From: Larkinella arboricola
GTDB taxonomy: Bacteria > Bacteroidota > Bacteroidia > Cytophagales > Spirosomataceae
Length of the DNA stretch: 64,000 nt
Direction of reading: 5' to 3'
NCBI RefSeq assembly: GCF_003259745.1
Contig: NZ_QLMC01000003.1
Span: forward strand, 930,001-994,000
The notes beneath the pieces are model-generated. The model did no database searches, had not been told where the DNA came from, and worked only from the letters and a program-made list of their open reading frames with translations. Made by a program: the position numbers and the translations under genes. Below are positions 1-8,976 of this stretch, piece after piece (the first letter of the stretch is position 1; each line of letters begins with the position of its first letter).

Positions 1-856
1 CAAACCGATTTTGCTCGTTGTTATAGTTATAATCGGCGGGGTACGACTGAACGGTTTTATCCTCAAACAGGGCTTCGGGTAAACCATACCAGTGCTCCAT
101 CGTCGTCAGACCGGCTTTGGCGGTTGCCAGCGCATTCATCCGGGCCACTTCCAGTTGCGCGTGGTGGCAAGCCGAACGCAGGCCCAGCTTTTTGTTTTCG
201 TCCAGAGCTGCCCGAAAGACATCCGGTTCAGCTCCAAAAAACTTGATACCGTCGGCTCCTTTTTTAGCATTTTCGCGGACCCACGCCCGGGCTTGCTCAG
301 GTGTCGAAATCGGATCTTTGGCCCCCATCCCGAAAGCCGTATACGCTTTGATGCGGGGAGCCGTAATCTCGTTCCGCTCGCTTTTGGCGCGGTGGTCGAG
401 CACCCAGTCGAGGCCGTTTCCCGCCGATGGATCGCGGATGGTCGTAATACCGTGTCCCAGCCAGAGTTTAAATACATATTCCGACGGCGTTCCCTGCGCC
501 TTACCGCCGATGTGGCCGTGCATATCCACAAACCCCGGCATCAGGTACATGCCTTCGCAATTCAGCTCTTTGTCGCCGGGATTGGCCTGGGGGCGTCTTT
601 TCCCGTCAATCGGAACACCGGGGTAGCCCACCTGCCGAATCTGGGTAATACGGTTTTTCTCCACCACAATATCAATCGGCCCGACCGGGGGCGCACCGGT
701 GCTGTTGATGAGCGTAACGCCCCGGATGATGAGCCGTTTGTGGGGGCCATCGCCTTCCCTGCGGGTGGGGGCGTCGGTAATCTGGGCCAGTAAGCGGGAT
801 GAAAAGGTAAAAAGCAGGAGTATGAGTGTAAACCGACGGGTAAAAATCGAGTTCAT
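1..856 (-). CDS. Secreted amidohydrolase family protein, N-terminal part (cut by window edge)
   Basis: The minus strand is open from an ATG at 856 to the window edge, giving about 285 residues of the N-terminal half. It begins with a signal peptide (MNSIFTRRF, then a Leu/Phe-rich core ending SRLLAQ). It then shows the usual start of the amidohydrolase superfamily: a small beta-sandwich segment (RGVTLINSTG), followed by GFVDMHGHIGG, whose HxH pair normally binds the catalytic metal, and a GITTIRDPS segment. Such proteins hydrolyse amide or C-N bonds (imidazolonepropionase- and dipeptidase-like enzymes), and here probably in the periplasm. The substrate cannot be told. The catalytic Asp and later His residues lie outside the window, so activity cannot be judged. 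Confidence 0.85.
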   Translation of the reverse strand, partial: MNSIFTRRFTLILLLFTFSSRLLAQITDAPTRREGDGPHKRLIIRGVTLINSTGAPPVGPIDIVVEKNRITQIRQVGYPGVPIDGKRRPQANPGDKELNCEGMYLMPGFVDMHGHIGGKAQGTPSEYVFKLWLGHGITTIRDPSAGNGLDWVLDHRAKSERNEITAPRIKAYTAFGMGAKDPISTPEQARAWVRENAKKGADGIKFFGAEPDVFRAALDENKKLGLRSACHHAQLEVARMNALATAKAGLTTMEHWYGLPEALFEDKTVQSYPADYNYNNEQNRF

Positions 857-1112
857 ACCGTGATGGAGGGTTTGTTGATCAGCAGATTAAGCAATATACG
901 GCGTTTGTTGGTACATTTGATTTTTCCCGAACGTGGTTTTGTTTACTGAGTAAAAAAGTCAAGATTCGGATAATTATTCGCCGATAAAGTACAAATTATT
1001 TGAATTGGGGGTGGTCGTTACAAACAACTCACCATACGCAACGTTTTACAAATAGCCGTTCACCAGCGCTTCAGCCGTTGATGACCGGAACTCCAAGGAC
1101 TGTTTAACGCTT
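857..1112. other. Intergenic region between divergent genes
   Basis: This 256-base AT-rich gap separates the divergent amidohydrolase and VWA-like lipoprotein genes, so promoters for both must lie here. I see a lone plus-strand TAnnTTTG match (TACATTTG, 912-919) but no TTG at the expected distance. I do not call a promoter. Confidence 0.3.
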
Positions 1113-1889
1113 ATGAAAACCCTGTTTTTTAGCTGCATTTTACTGCTGACCCTCGTAGCCTGCTCCTCCGACAGCGGGAAAGAAACCGATGCCAACACGC
1201 CGAAATCCGGCCCCATCTATACCCTGATTTTCCTGGACAAATCGGTAAGCGTTAATCCTAACCAGGCCTTTGTCGCCCAGAAATATCAAAGTGCCCTCAA
1301 CGACATCATCGAGCAGAATATCAAGAATAAAGGGGATAAACTGGAGGTTTATTTCATCCACGAAAATACCTCGAAAGCCCGCGCGCTGTCGGTGACGACA
1401 CGTTCCGAGATGGAAGACGTCAGCAGTGCCAACGCCACCGACCGCGAAACGGCCCAAACCAGCTTTGATGTGTCGCTGAGCCGCGAAAAAGCCGCCATCC
1501 GTCAGCGGGTGTTGCAGCAACTGGCCGCACCCAATTCTTCCTCTTCGCGGAAAGAAACCGACATCTGGGCCAGCCTGCCGGTGATTGCCAAAGCCAACGA
1601 AAGCGGAGCTACCGTAAAGGTGTATTATCTCAGCGATATGGTGGAGAGCGTCTACAGCGCCGGACGCCGGGACTTTCATAAAACTCCGCCGAAAGACAAT
1701 GCTCAGGCCGAAACCTGGGCCAAAGCCGACGCGGGGCAATTGAAACGGCACATGATTGGTAGCCCGGATATCGAAATGATTCTGCCGTTTGCGCCGGATG
1801 CGTCGGTGAAAGTAAATAACCCGGCGGTGACGCAGTACTGGACCACCTTGTTTCAGGAACTGGGGGCCGGAACTGTTGAGGAGCAATAA
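1113..1889 (+). CDS. Lipoprotein with a von Willebrand A-like fold
   Basis: The 258-residue protein starts with a lipoprotein signal (lipobox LVAC, Cys17), so it should be membrane-anchored outside the cytoplasm. Right after the linker comes LIFLDKSVSVN: Asp42, Ser44 and Ser46 form the DxSxS metal-site (MIDAS) pattern of VWA domains. KETDIWASLPVI could supply the MIDAS threonine, and VYYLSDMVES resembles the late VWA strand that carries an acidic residue. It is therefore probably a VWA-fold protein that binds a partner through a divalent metal; this is motif reading, not a family match. It ends only 10 bases before the convergent CheB gene, and a weak 6-bp hairpin spans that junction. The partner is unknown. 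Confidence 0.7.
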   Translation: MKTLFFSCILLLTLVACSSDSGKETDANTPKSGPIYTLIFLDKSVSVNPNQAFVAQKYQSALNDIIEQNIKNKGDKLEVYFIHENTSKARALSVTTRSEMEDVSSANATDRETAQTSFDVSLSREKAAIRQRVLQQLAAPNSSSSRKETDIWASLPVIAKANESGATVKVYYLSDMVESVYSAGRRDFHKTPPKDNAQAETWAKADAGQLKRHMIGSPDIEMILPFAPDASVKVNNPAVTQYWTTLFQELGAGTVEEQ

Positions 1890-1899
1890 CCCGGCTTTG

Positions 1900-2490
1900 T
1901 TACGAAGCCGTATTCAGCGACCGGACGAATTCGATTAGTTCATTAACGTCCAGAATAAAGTCGATGGGCGTGTTGAGAATGGCCTGCTGCGGCATAAAGC
2001 CGGACATGGCGGTTTCCGGTTTCTGGGCCACGATGACGCCCCCGGCATTCTTAACGGCCTTCAACCCGGCTGTACCATCGGCATTGGCACCTGATAGCAG
2101 AATGCCTACCATCGCCGGACCGTACACATCCGCAGCCGACTCAAACGTTACATCAAGCGATGGGCGGCTGTAATTCACTTTTTCGGAATTATCGAGTGAA
2201 AAAACGCCCTGTTTTTCAATCAGCAGGTGGTAATCTGCCGGAGCCAGGTACATGCTTCCGGGAAGTACCGCATCCTTGTCTTCTACTTCCTGAATGGGTA
2301 CCGCTGTTTTAAGAGAAAGCAGATTGGCCAATGATGACTCAGCCGAGTTTTTTCGGTGTACAACGATAATAACAGTGAATGACAGAACAGAAGGCAGGGC
2401 TGGAAGTAATTTTAATAATACTTCAATACTACCCGCAGACCCACCAATAACGACGGCTTTGCAAGGCGTTTTCAGCTTATTTTCCGCCAT
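1900..2490 (-). CDS. CheB-type methylesterase domain protein (no receiver)
   Basis: The 196 residues cover only the catalytic domain of CheB protein-glutamate methylesterase, with no N-terminal receiver. The nucleophile loop reads VIGGSAGSIE (family form IGASTGG), the histidine loop IIVVHRKNS, and the acidic loop GANADGTAG, so a Ser-His-Asp triad is present. CheB removes methyl esters from glutamates of chemoreceptors, or of related signalling proteins in non-chemotaxis systems. It is the last gene of a minus-strand signalling operon, and its start overlaps the end of cheR by 19 bases, which suggests translational coupling. No receptor with a methylation helix is visible nearby. The coiled-coil or HAMP region of the hybrid kinase is a possible target, but that is a guess. 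Confidence 0.9.
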   Translation of the reverse strand: MAENKLKTPCKAVVIGGSAGSIEVLLKLLPALPSVLSFTVIIVVHRKNSAESSLANLLSLKTAVPIQEVEDKDAVLPGSMYLAPADYHLLIEKQGVFSLDNSEKVNYSRPSLDVTFESAADVYGPAMVGILLSGANADGTAGLKAVKNAGGVIVAQKPETAMSGFMPQQAILNTPIDFILDVNELIEFVRSLNTAS

Positions 2491-3284
2491 ATTTTTTCTT
2501 TATTCAATTGTTTATATTTCGGCTTAATTGTCGAAAAGTTCAGGGTTTCTTTCGAGCCCAAGGCCAGATAACCCAGCTTACCAATACTTTCATCGAACAG
2601 TCGGAGCGTTCTGTCCTGCAAATCTTTATCAAAGTAGATCAAAACGTTTCGGCATAAAACCAGATCAAACTCATTAAAAGAGCGATCAGAAACCAGATTA
2701 TGCGTCGAAAAAATCATTTTCTCCGCCAACTTATCTTCAAATTTAACCTGGCCATACTGAGCGGTATAATAAGACGAAAAATCCTGCTTACCGCCGGACT
2801 CAATGTAGTTCTCCGAGTAGAGTTTCATCTGGGCCATCGGAAAAATACCCCGCCGGGCTTTTTCGAGTGCTTCAGGGTTTAAATCGGTCGCATACAGCAA
2901 AGACTTATGGAGCAGATTGGCTTCTTTTAACAGGATAGCCATCGAATATACTTCTTCGCCGGTTGCACAGCCCGCGTGCCAGATCCGGATGAAGGGTTTG
3001 GCGGAAAGTGTTGGTACAACTTCCGTACGCAGCGTTTTATAAAATAGCGGATCACGAAACATTTCCGTAACCGTTACCGTGAGCCCTTCCACTACGTGTT
3101 TCAGATAATCTGCATCCGATTTAAGTCGGTACCGGAATTCGGCAAAACTTGGAAATCGGTCCAGCGTAAACAGCCGGTTGATCCGCCGTTTCAGCGACGC
3201 CCGGGCGTAGTTTGTAAAGTCATAACCGTAGATTTCAAACAGGTCATTCAACACCAAATCCACTTCCTCGTCTTCAATCATCAT
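2472..3284 (-). CDS. CheR-type protein-glutamate methyltransferase
   Basis: The 270-residue protein has the CheR layout: an N-terminal helical domain (LVLNDLFEIYGYDFTNY, ASLKRRINR) followed by a Rossmann methyltransferase domain. The SAM-binding signature GCATGEEVYSMA, the Asp-containing YATDLNPEAL strand and the LCRNVLIYF motif are all clear. CheR uses S-adenosylmethionine to methylate glutamates on receptors. There is no pentapeptide-binding or TPR extension. It lies between a single-domain receiver (6-base gap) and CheB (19-base overlap). CheR and CheB without CheA, CheW or a chemoreceptor suggests an alternative signalling pathway rather than flagellar chemotaxis. Confidence 0.93.
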   Translation of the reverse strand: MMIEDEEVDLVLNDLFEIYGYDFTNYARASLKRRINRLFTLDRFPSFAEFRYRLKSDADYLKHVVEGLTVTVTEMFRDPLFYKTLRTEVVPTLSAKPFIRIWHAGCATGEEVYSMAILLKEANLLHKSLLYATDLNPEALEKARRGIFPMAQMKLYSENYIESGGKQDFSSYYTAQYGQVKFEDKLAEKMIFSTHNLVSDRSFNEFDLVLCRNVLIYFDKDLQDRTLRLFDESIGKLGYLALGSKETLNFSTIKPKYKQLNKEKIWRKIS

Positions 3285-3290
3285 ATCCTG

Positions 3291-3656
3291 TCAAACCTGC
3301 GATAACAATTGCAATAACCGATCAACATCAACCGGCTTTGAAATATACTCCGTAGCTCCGGCTTGCAGGCATTTTTCGCGATCACCGACCATGGCCTGAG
3401 CCGTTACCGCAATGATAGGCATCCGGGCCCGTTTCTCGATGTTTTTAATTCGCGGAATCGCTTCATAACCATCCATCTCGGGCATCATCATATCAATCAG
3501 GATGGCATCTACAACTTCGTCGGTTGTTAATAAATCCAGAGCATCCTGCGCATTCGAGCACGAAATACAGTCGAAAGATTTAGCCCGTAAGGTAGCACTC
3601 AGGGCAAAAATATTCCGGGAGTCATCGTCAATAATCAAAATTCGTTTTTTGCGCAT
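3291..3656 (-). CDS. Single-domain response regulator (CheY-like)
   Basis: This is a stand-alone 121-residue receiver domain. The acidic pocket is IIDDDSRN, the phospho-acceptor lies in LIDMMMPEMDG, and the conserved Thr and Lys are in IAVTAQA and YISKPVD. It has no output domain, so it must act by protein contact or phosphotransfer. Its closest visible relative is the third receiver of the neighbouring hybrid kinase: both share the DDD-RNIF opening, MMMP-MDGYE, and VGDREKC/TGDREKC-QAGA. That suggests one arose from the other by duplication. It lies 49 bases after the hybrid kinase and 6 bases before cheR, in the same operon. Confidence 0.95.
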   Translation of the reverse strand: MRKKRILIIDDDSRNIFALSATLRAKSFDCISCSNAQDALDLLTTDEVVDAILIDMMMPEMDGYEAIPRIKNIEKRARMPIIAVTAQAMVGDREKCLQAGATEYISKPVDVDRLLQLLSQV

Positions 3657-3705
3657 GGCGACCGTGTTAAAGTATCTACGCTAATGGGCTGTAATCAGAC
3701 GTTTA

Positions 3706-6700
3706 TCAGGGCCGCTCATAAAGCCACACCCGCAACAATGAGATTAGTTGATCAATATCGACCGGCTTCGTAATGTAATCGGAAGCACCCGCCTGAATGC
3801 ATTTTTCGCGGTCGCCGGTCATGGCTTTCGCGGTTACGGCAATAACAGGTAAATTCTTCCACTGGTAATTTTCGCGGATTTTTCGGGCCGTTTCATATCC
3901 GTCCATTTGCGGCATCATCATATCCAGTAAAACCACATCAATAGCTGGGTTTTCCTGGAGTTTCTGATAGGCTTCCTTACCGTCCAGGGCCGTCACCACG
4001 TTCATCTTATAATTCTCAAGTGCTTTCGAAAGCGAGAAAATATTCCGCACATCGTCGTCGGCAACCAGTACGGTTTTATTCGCCAATACCTGACCTAACG
4101 CACCCAGTTTTTTATAATCCTCGTTGATCTTACCGGACTTCTTATTTTCATCCACTAAATGGAGGAAAAGCGACACTTCGTCGAGCATACGCTGGTACGA
4201 ATGTGCCGTTTTTATAATGATGGAATCGGCGTATTTTTTAATTTTTAATTCCTCGGCCAAAGAAAGACTTTTCCCGGTAAATATAATAATTGGTAGACTT
4301 TCCAAACCCGGATTCTTTTTGGCTTCTTCCAGCGTTTCATACGCCTTTGTATCCGGAATTCCCATGTCCAGAATCACGCAGTCGATCTCTTCTTTCTGCA
4401 AAGCATCAACCCCTTCCGAAATGTCACTTTTCAGGTCCGAATTAATGTTAAACGTTTCCAGAAAATAAGCCAGGGCTTTAGCGTGTTTTGGATTATCTTC
4501 AATAATGAGAACTTTCTTACTCGTCCGGTTCAGGACGTATTCGATCTTCTCGAAAATTTCCTGCATTTGCTCAAAAGCCACCGGTTTATCCACAAAGTCT
4601 ACGGCTCCTTTTATCAGGCTCTCGTTTTTCAGCTTGTGCGAAGACATGATGTGGACCGGAATGTGACGGGTTTGCGGATCGGCTTTCAGGGCGTCCATGA
4701 CCTGCCAGCCACTCATGATGGGCAACTGAATGTCCAGCAAAATGCCGATTGGCTTGTAAATACCGGCCAGTTTCAGCCCTTCATCACCCCGCACGGCTAC
4801 CACACCCTTATACCCCTTGTTGCGCGAATAATCCAGCAGGGCTTTGGCAAAATTCGTGTCATCCTCAACAATCAGAATCACCTTATCCTGCTCGGTAATA
4901 CTGGCCCGGTCGTCCGGAACACCCTGCGGAACGGTTGTACTAATGTATTTATTGGCGGTTTCCGGCTCCCTCTCCGGCTGCGGTTCTACGTTCCGGCTGA
5001 CATATTGGGTGGTTTTTGCCTGCACCTGCTCCAAAGGCGCGTTTTTAATGGGCAGGTGGACGGTAAACTCACTTCCCGCATTGACTTTGCTGGAAAGTAC
5101 AATTTCGCCCCCAAGCAGCTTTGCCAGTTCACGACTGATGGATAAGCCTAAACCCGTGCCGCCGTACTTGCGTTTGGTAGAGCCATCGGCCTGCTGGAAG
5201 GCTTCAAATACGAGTTGCTGCTTCTCCGGCGGAATACCGATTCCTGTGTCTTTCACAATAAAGCTCAGCATTGAGTCCGTCTGCGGAGTTCTCTTAACCG
5301 TCAGCGTAATACTGCCCTGTGCCGTAAATTTGAGCGCATTGGAAATCAGGTTTTTCAAAATCTGTCCCAGACGCATTTTATCGGTTTCGATCACGGTCGG
5401 CACATTTTCTTCAACGGTTATGGCAAAATCCAGTTCTTTTTCTTTGGCCAGCGGAGCAAACAGCGCCTGAAGTTCCTCGGTTATATCGGCCAGCGAGACA
5501 TCCAGGTACTCCAGTTTCATCTGACCGGCTTCAATCTTGGAAAGATCCAGAATCTCGTCGATCAAACCGAGCAAACCATTTCCGGACGACTGAATGACTT
5601 TGGCGTAGTCGATCTGGTCGCTGGTCAGGTTTTCCTCGTTGTTCTCGGACAGCAATCGGCTCAGCAAGAGAATGGAATTGAGCGGGGTCCGGAGTTCGTG
5701 GGACATATTGGCCAGAAACTCCGACTTGTAGCGGGTGCTGAGTTCCAGTTCTTCGGCCTTCCGCTGGATTTCGTTATTTTTTTCTTCCAGCAAAAAGCTG
5801 CGTTCTTCAAGCTCGGCGTTGGTTTGCTGGAGTTCTTCCTGCTGCACGCGCAGTTCTTCTTCGGACGCCTGAAGCTTCAGCGACTGGGCTTCGAGTTCGG
5901 CGTTGACGTTCTCCAGTTCGTTGTGCTGAGCCTGCAATTCCTCCGACTGAGCCTGGGTTTCCTCCAGGTAATTTTGCAGTTTCACATAGTCCAGCGCCGA
6001 ATTGATGCCAATGGCCACCGACTCCAGGTTTGACTCCAGAAATTCCATTTCCAGCGGTTCGGGTTTCCGCAGCAAGCCAATTTCGATTACGCCAATGCAC
6101 ACGCGGGCGTATACCAGCGGCAGAATGACCAGAGCCGTCGGTGTGGAATCTCCTAAAGATGAACTAACCCGAATATAATTGGCGGGCAAATCCTGAATAA
6201 CGATCGGCTTTTGGCTTTTGATCACCTCACCAGCCAATCCCTCACTGATCCGAACGGTTTCCGGTGCATGGGTTGCTGCGTAGCTGCCGGCCAGCTTAAA
6301 GGTGGCGTCGTTTTCGATGATATAAACCGTCCCCAAAGGCGCATTAAGGTAGCTGGTCAGCGTCGCAATAAGGTTGTCAGCCAGCTTCTTTAAATCCCGT
6401 TCGCCCCGCATGGCATCGCCTATCTGAACCGTACCGGTTTGCAGCCAGTTGCGCTTATTTAAATCAGTAAATGTCGTCTCAAGCGACTCCGCCATCGTAT
6501 TGAGCGCCCGGGCTATTCGACCCAGCTCATCATCACGGTCGTCCTGGCTTCGAATGGCGTAGTTTCCTTCGGCGATGTCGGTCGTAATATCCTCCATCAC
6601 GGTGATCCGTTCGGCGGTTTCCCGGTATTTTTCTTCCGATTCGAGCTGCTTGGCAATCCGATCGTCCAGGTCTTTTTTAATACGTACATAGGCACTACCG

Positions 6701-7311
6701 GTAATAATAATGGAAATAAGGGCGGCAGCAAGCAGTAGATAAGGCGTATACGTAATATAGATTTGCTGTTGTTCGAGCCGGGTGTTTAAAAAGTTATTTT
6801 CATCCGCTTTAATCTGGTTGATCATGGCCCGTAACTCATCCATGATTATTCTTCCTTTTACCATTTCCGCATGACGGGCCAGGGTATCTTGGGTAAACGA
6901 TTTCCGGCGGGTTGTTAAGGTGATGACCTGCTGCATCTGAGCAAACTTGGCCTCATATAACTCCTTAACTCTCTGAAGATTTTTCTGCTGGGCGGGATTG
7001 TCGGCCGTCAGTTCCTGAACCTGGTTATAGCTATTCGTTACCTTTTCATAGCTTCCGTTATAAGGTTGTAAGAAAATCGGATCAAGGGTGACTAAAAAAC
7101 CACGCTGGCCGGTTTCAGCGTCTTTAGTATACGAGATAATATTTTCAGCTTCGATTAATATCTGGTTGGTATGATTAACCAGCTTCGAATTGTCGATCAG
7201 CTTCTGGGTGCTATAAAATGAAGCAATAAGGCTGACCAATAATAATAAAACGGAAAAAGAAAAGACAAGCTGAAGCTGTCGTATTACGGAGTTGGAAATC
7301 GTTTGCGGCAT
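3706..7311 (-). CDS. CHASE3-HAMP-GAF hybrid histidine kinase with three receivers
   Basis: The 1201-residue membrane kinase reads in order: TM1 (about 12-32), CHASE3 sensor (about 40-180, with AETGQRGFLVT), TM2 (about 189-208), a HAMP-like region (about 236-285), GAF (about 305-435), a long Glu/Gln-rich coiled coil (about 445-530), HisKA (SHELRTPLN, His538), HATPase (NLISNALKF, DTGIGIP, GGTGLGLSI), then three receivers with acceptors near Asp860, Asp982 and Asp1130. CHASE3 is an extracytoplasmic sensor of unknown ligands. Receivers 1 and 3 are canonical. Receiver 2 is more divergent (LDMGIPD). With CheR, CheB and a free receiver downstream it probably forms a phosphorelay. The coiled coil could be a methylation target by analogy with receptors; that is inference. 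Confidence 0.93.
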   Translation of the reverse strand: MPQTISNSVIRQLQLVFSFSVLLLLVSLIASFYSTQKLIDNSKLVNHTNQILIEAENIISYTKDAETGQRGFLVTLDPIFLQPYNGSYEKVTNSYNQVQELTADNPAQQKNLQRVKELYEAKFAQMQQVITLTTRRKSFTQDTLARHAEMVKGRIIMDELRAMINQIKADENNFLNTRLEQQQIYITYTPYLLLAAALISIIITGSAYVRIKKDLDDRIAKQLESEEKYRETAERITVMEDITTDIAEGNYAIRSQDDRDDELGRIARALNTMAESLETTFTDLNKRNWLQTGTVQIGDAMRGERDLKKLADNLIATLTSYLNAPLGTVYIIENDATFKLAGSYAATHAPETVRISEGLAGEVIKSQKPIVIQDLPANYIRVSSSLGDSTPTALVILPLVYARVCIGVIEIGLLRKPEPLEMEFLESNLESVAIGINSALDYVKLQNYLEETQAQSEELQAQHNELENVNAELEAQSLKLQASEEELRVQQEELQQTNAELEERSFLLEEKNNEIQRKAEELELSTRYKSEFLANMSHELRTPLNSILLLSRLLSENNEENLTSDQIDYAKVIQSSGNGLLGLIDEILDLSKIEAGQMKLEYLDVSLADITEELQALFAPLAKEKELDFAITVEENVPTVIETDKMRLGQILKNLISNALKFTAQGSITLTVKRTPQTDSMLSFIVKDTGIGIPPEKQQLVFEAFQQADGSTKRKYGGTGLGLSISRELAKLLGGEIVLSSKVNAGSEFTVHLPIKNAPLEQVQAKTTQYVSRNVEPQPEREPETANKYISTTVPQGVPDDRASITEQDKVILIVEDDTNFAKALLDYSRNKGYKGVVAVRGDEGLKLAGIYKPIGILLDIQLPIMSGWQVMDALKADPQTRHIPVHIMSSHKLKNESLIKGAVDFVDKPVAFEQMQEIFEKIEYVLNRTSKKVLIIEDNPKHAKALAYFLETFNINSDLKSDISEGVDALQKEEIDCVILDMGIPDTKAYETLEEAKKNPGLESLPIIIFTGKSLSLAEELKIKKYADSIIIKTAHSYQRMLDEVSLFLHLVDENKKSGKINEDYKKLGALGQVLANKTVLVADDDVRNIFSLSKALENYKMNVVTALDGKEAYQKLQENPAIDVVLLDMMMPQMDGYETARKIRENYQWKNLPVIAVTAKAMTGDREKCIQAGASDYITKPVDIDQLISLLRVWLYERP

Positions 7312-7344
7312 GACGGATGCGCTTAATTAGCACTTAGCGTTGTG

Positions 7345-8928
7345 TTATTCTATTTCATTATTCTGGCGAGCCGGAAGAATCAGAATGAATTGGCTCCCTT
7401 TATCAATCTGGCTCCTGGCAGAAATAATTCCGTTGTGTCTGTCAATGTTTTTCTTTGCAATGGCCAATCCAATACCGGTGCCTTCGTAACTGGTCCGGTT
7501 GGTTAACCGCTGAAAAATCACAAAAATACGGTCTATAAATCGTTCATCGAAACCAATACCGTTATCGCTGACAATGATCCGGTAAAAGTCTCCATCACTG
7601 GCCGGTTCGCTGTCAATTCGTTTGTCTTTAATACGCTCCGACGTGATGCTGATCATGGGCGGAACGTCTTTTTTAGAAAACTTCAGGGCATTACTGATCA
7701 GGTTTTGAAAAACCTGCCGAATCCGGCCCGGTATGGTATCAATGGTTGGTAAGGAATCTACCGTAATGATGGCGTTCTTTTTGCTGAGTAGTTCGTCGAA
7801 ATCCGATAAAATTTCGTTTAGAATACCGTTTAAATCCGTCGATTGAAAGGCTGCGGGTGTCGATAATTGGGAGTAGGCCAATAAATCGTTGATCAAACTC
7901 GACATACGGGCCGACGAATTAATGGACCGGTCAAGGTAAGAAACAGCTTCCGGAATATCGGATAAAAACTGCTCTTTAACCAGATCGTTCAGAATCTGAA
8001 TTTTTCGGAGCGGCTCTTTTAAATCATGCGACACCACCCACGTGAACTGCTGTAGCTCATGGTTGCTTCGTTCGAGTTCCAGATTTTTAATGAGCAGTTC
8101 TTTGGTCCGCAATTCTACTTCCTGTTCCAGCAATTCAGCCGCCTGTTTTTGCGGATGGATATCCGTATACGTACCGACCCAACGTACCAGAGCATTCTGC
8201 TGTTTGACGGGTAGAATACGCAGCAAATGATAGCGATAATTTCCGGTTTCCAGCTCTTTCAGACGAACTTCCCGCGTAAATTCAATCCCACTTTTTAAAT
8301 AAACCGGCCATTCGTCGCAGACATCATCGTCCGGGTGGGTCTGGGGAAAAGTCGTCGGGTCAGTAGAATACCGAAACCAGTGTTCGTTGACGTACTCAAT
8401 CTGACCATCGGGGGCAATGGTGAAGGCCATTTGAGGCAGCGAAGACATAACCAGCCGAAGTTCCTGCATCCGCCCGGCTATTTCCTCCTGCGCCTGCTTT
8501 CGAACTTCAATTTCTTTCTGCAAAGACAGCTGCGTTTCGCGCAATTCCTGCTGCTGCCGGTAGAGCCGATATAACGTTTTAACTTTCAGAACCAGAATAT
8601 CCGGGTCCACGGGCTTGGTCAGGTAATCCACGCCACCCGATGTATAACCGCGGGTAATGAATTTTTTCTCGGTATTAACGGCCGACAGAAAGATGATGGA
8701 AGTGTCTTTGGATTTACTAAAACCTGCAATGGCATTGGCGACCTCAAAACCGTCCATGCCGGGCATTTGTACATCCAGAATAATGACCGCATAATTGGTT
8801 TTCAGAACTTTCTTCAGCGCTTCTTCGCCCGATTCAGCCGTATCGACCAGAAAGTTATGCAACTCAAGTATTTTTTTTAAAGGGAGGATATTTTCCGGCC
8901 TGTCATCAACAATCAAAATCATACGCAA
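7345..8928 (-). CDS. REC-PAS-histidine kinase (first gene of signalling operon)
   Basis: This 527-residue soluble protein has a receiver first (residues 1-120; IVDDRPEN, acceptor Asp52 in ILDVQMPGMDG, YLTKPVD), then a coiled linker and a PAS domain (about 155-265; LPQMAFTIAPDGQIEYVN), then a HisKA helix with VVSHDLKEP (His301) and a HATPase domain (NLISNALKF, DNGIGFD, GTGIGLAIAKK). The HDLKEP H-box is the type common in phytochrome-like kinases. The N-terminal receiver implies that it takes phosphate from, or is controlled by, another kinase, probably the hybrid kinase 33 bases downstream. Two short inverted repeats lie upstream (8977-8991 and 9019-9034). No output regulator with a DNA-binding domain is in the operon. 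Confidence 0.92.
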   Translation of the reverse strand: MRMILIVDDRPENILPLKKILELHNFLVDTAESGEEALKKVLKTNYAVIILDVQMPGMDGFEVANAIAGFSKSKDTSIIFLSAVNTEKKFITRGYTSGGVDYLTKPVDPDILVLKVKTLYRLYRQQQELRETQLSLQKEIEVRKQAQEEIAGRMQELRLVMSSLPQMAFTIAPDGQIEYVNEHWFRYSTDPTTFPQTHPDDDVCDEWPVYLKSGIEFTREVRLKELETGNYRYHLLRILPVKQQNALVRWVGTYTDIHPQKQAAELLEQEVELRTKELLIKNLELERSNHELQQFTWVVSHDLKEPLRKIQILNDLVKEQFLSDIPEAVSYLDRSINSSARMSSLINDLLAYSQLSTPAAFQSTDLNGILNEILSDFDELLSKKNAIITVDSLPTIDTIPGRIRQVFQNLISNALKFSKKDVPPMISITSERIKDKRIDSEPASDGDFYRIIVSDNGIGFDERFIDRIFVIFQRLTNRTSYEGTGIGLAIAKKNIDRHNGIISARSQIDKGSQFILILPARQNNEIE

Positions 8929-8976
8929 TTCGGGTGTTTAAGGCTACGAAAAAGGCCGCTTTACGTGTTTCCGACT

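Noticed and set aside
92-793. Plus-strand ORF within the amidohydrolase region
   Set aside because: It is antisense to a frame with clear amidohydrolase motifs and a signal peptide, so it is a shadow.
1140-1886. 248-codon minus-strand ORF opposite the VWA-like lipoprotein
   Set aside because: It mirrors the coding frame of the lipoprotein, which has a clear signal peptide and motif; the reverse translation has no recognisable domain.
1892-1910. 6-bp hairpin over the end of the lipoprotein and CheB genes
   Set aside because: The stem is short and overlaps the CheB stop, so it is too weak to call a terminator.
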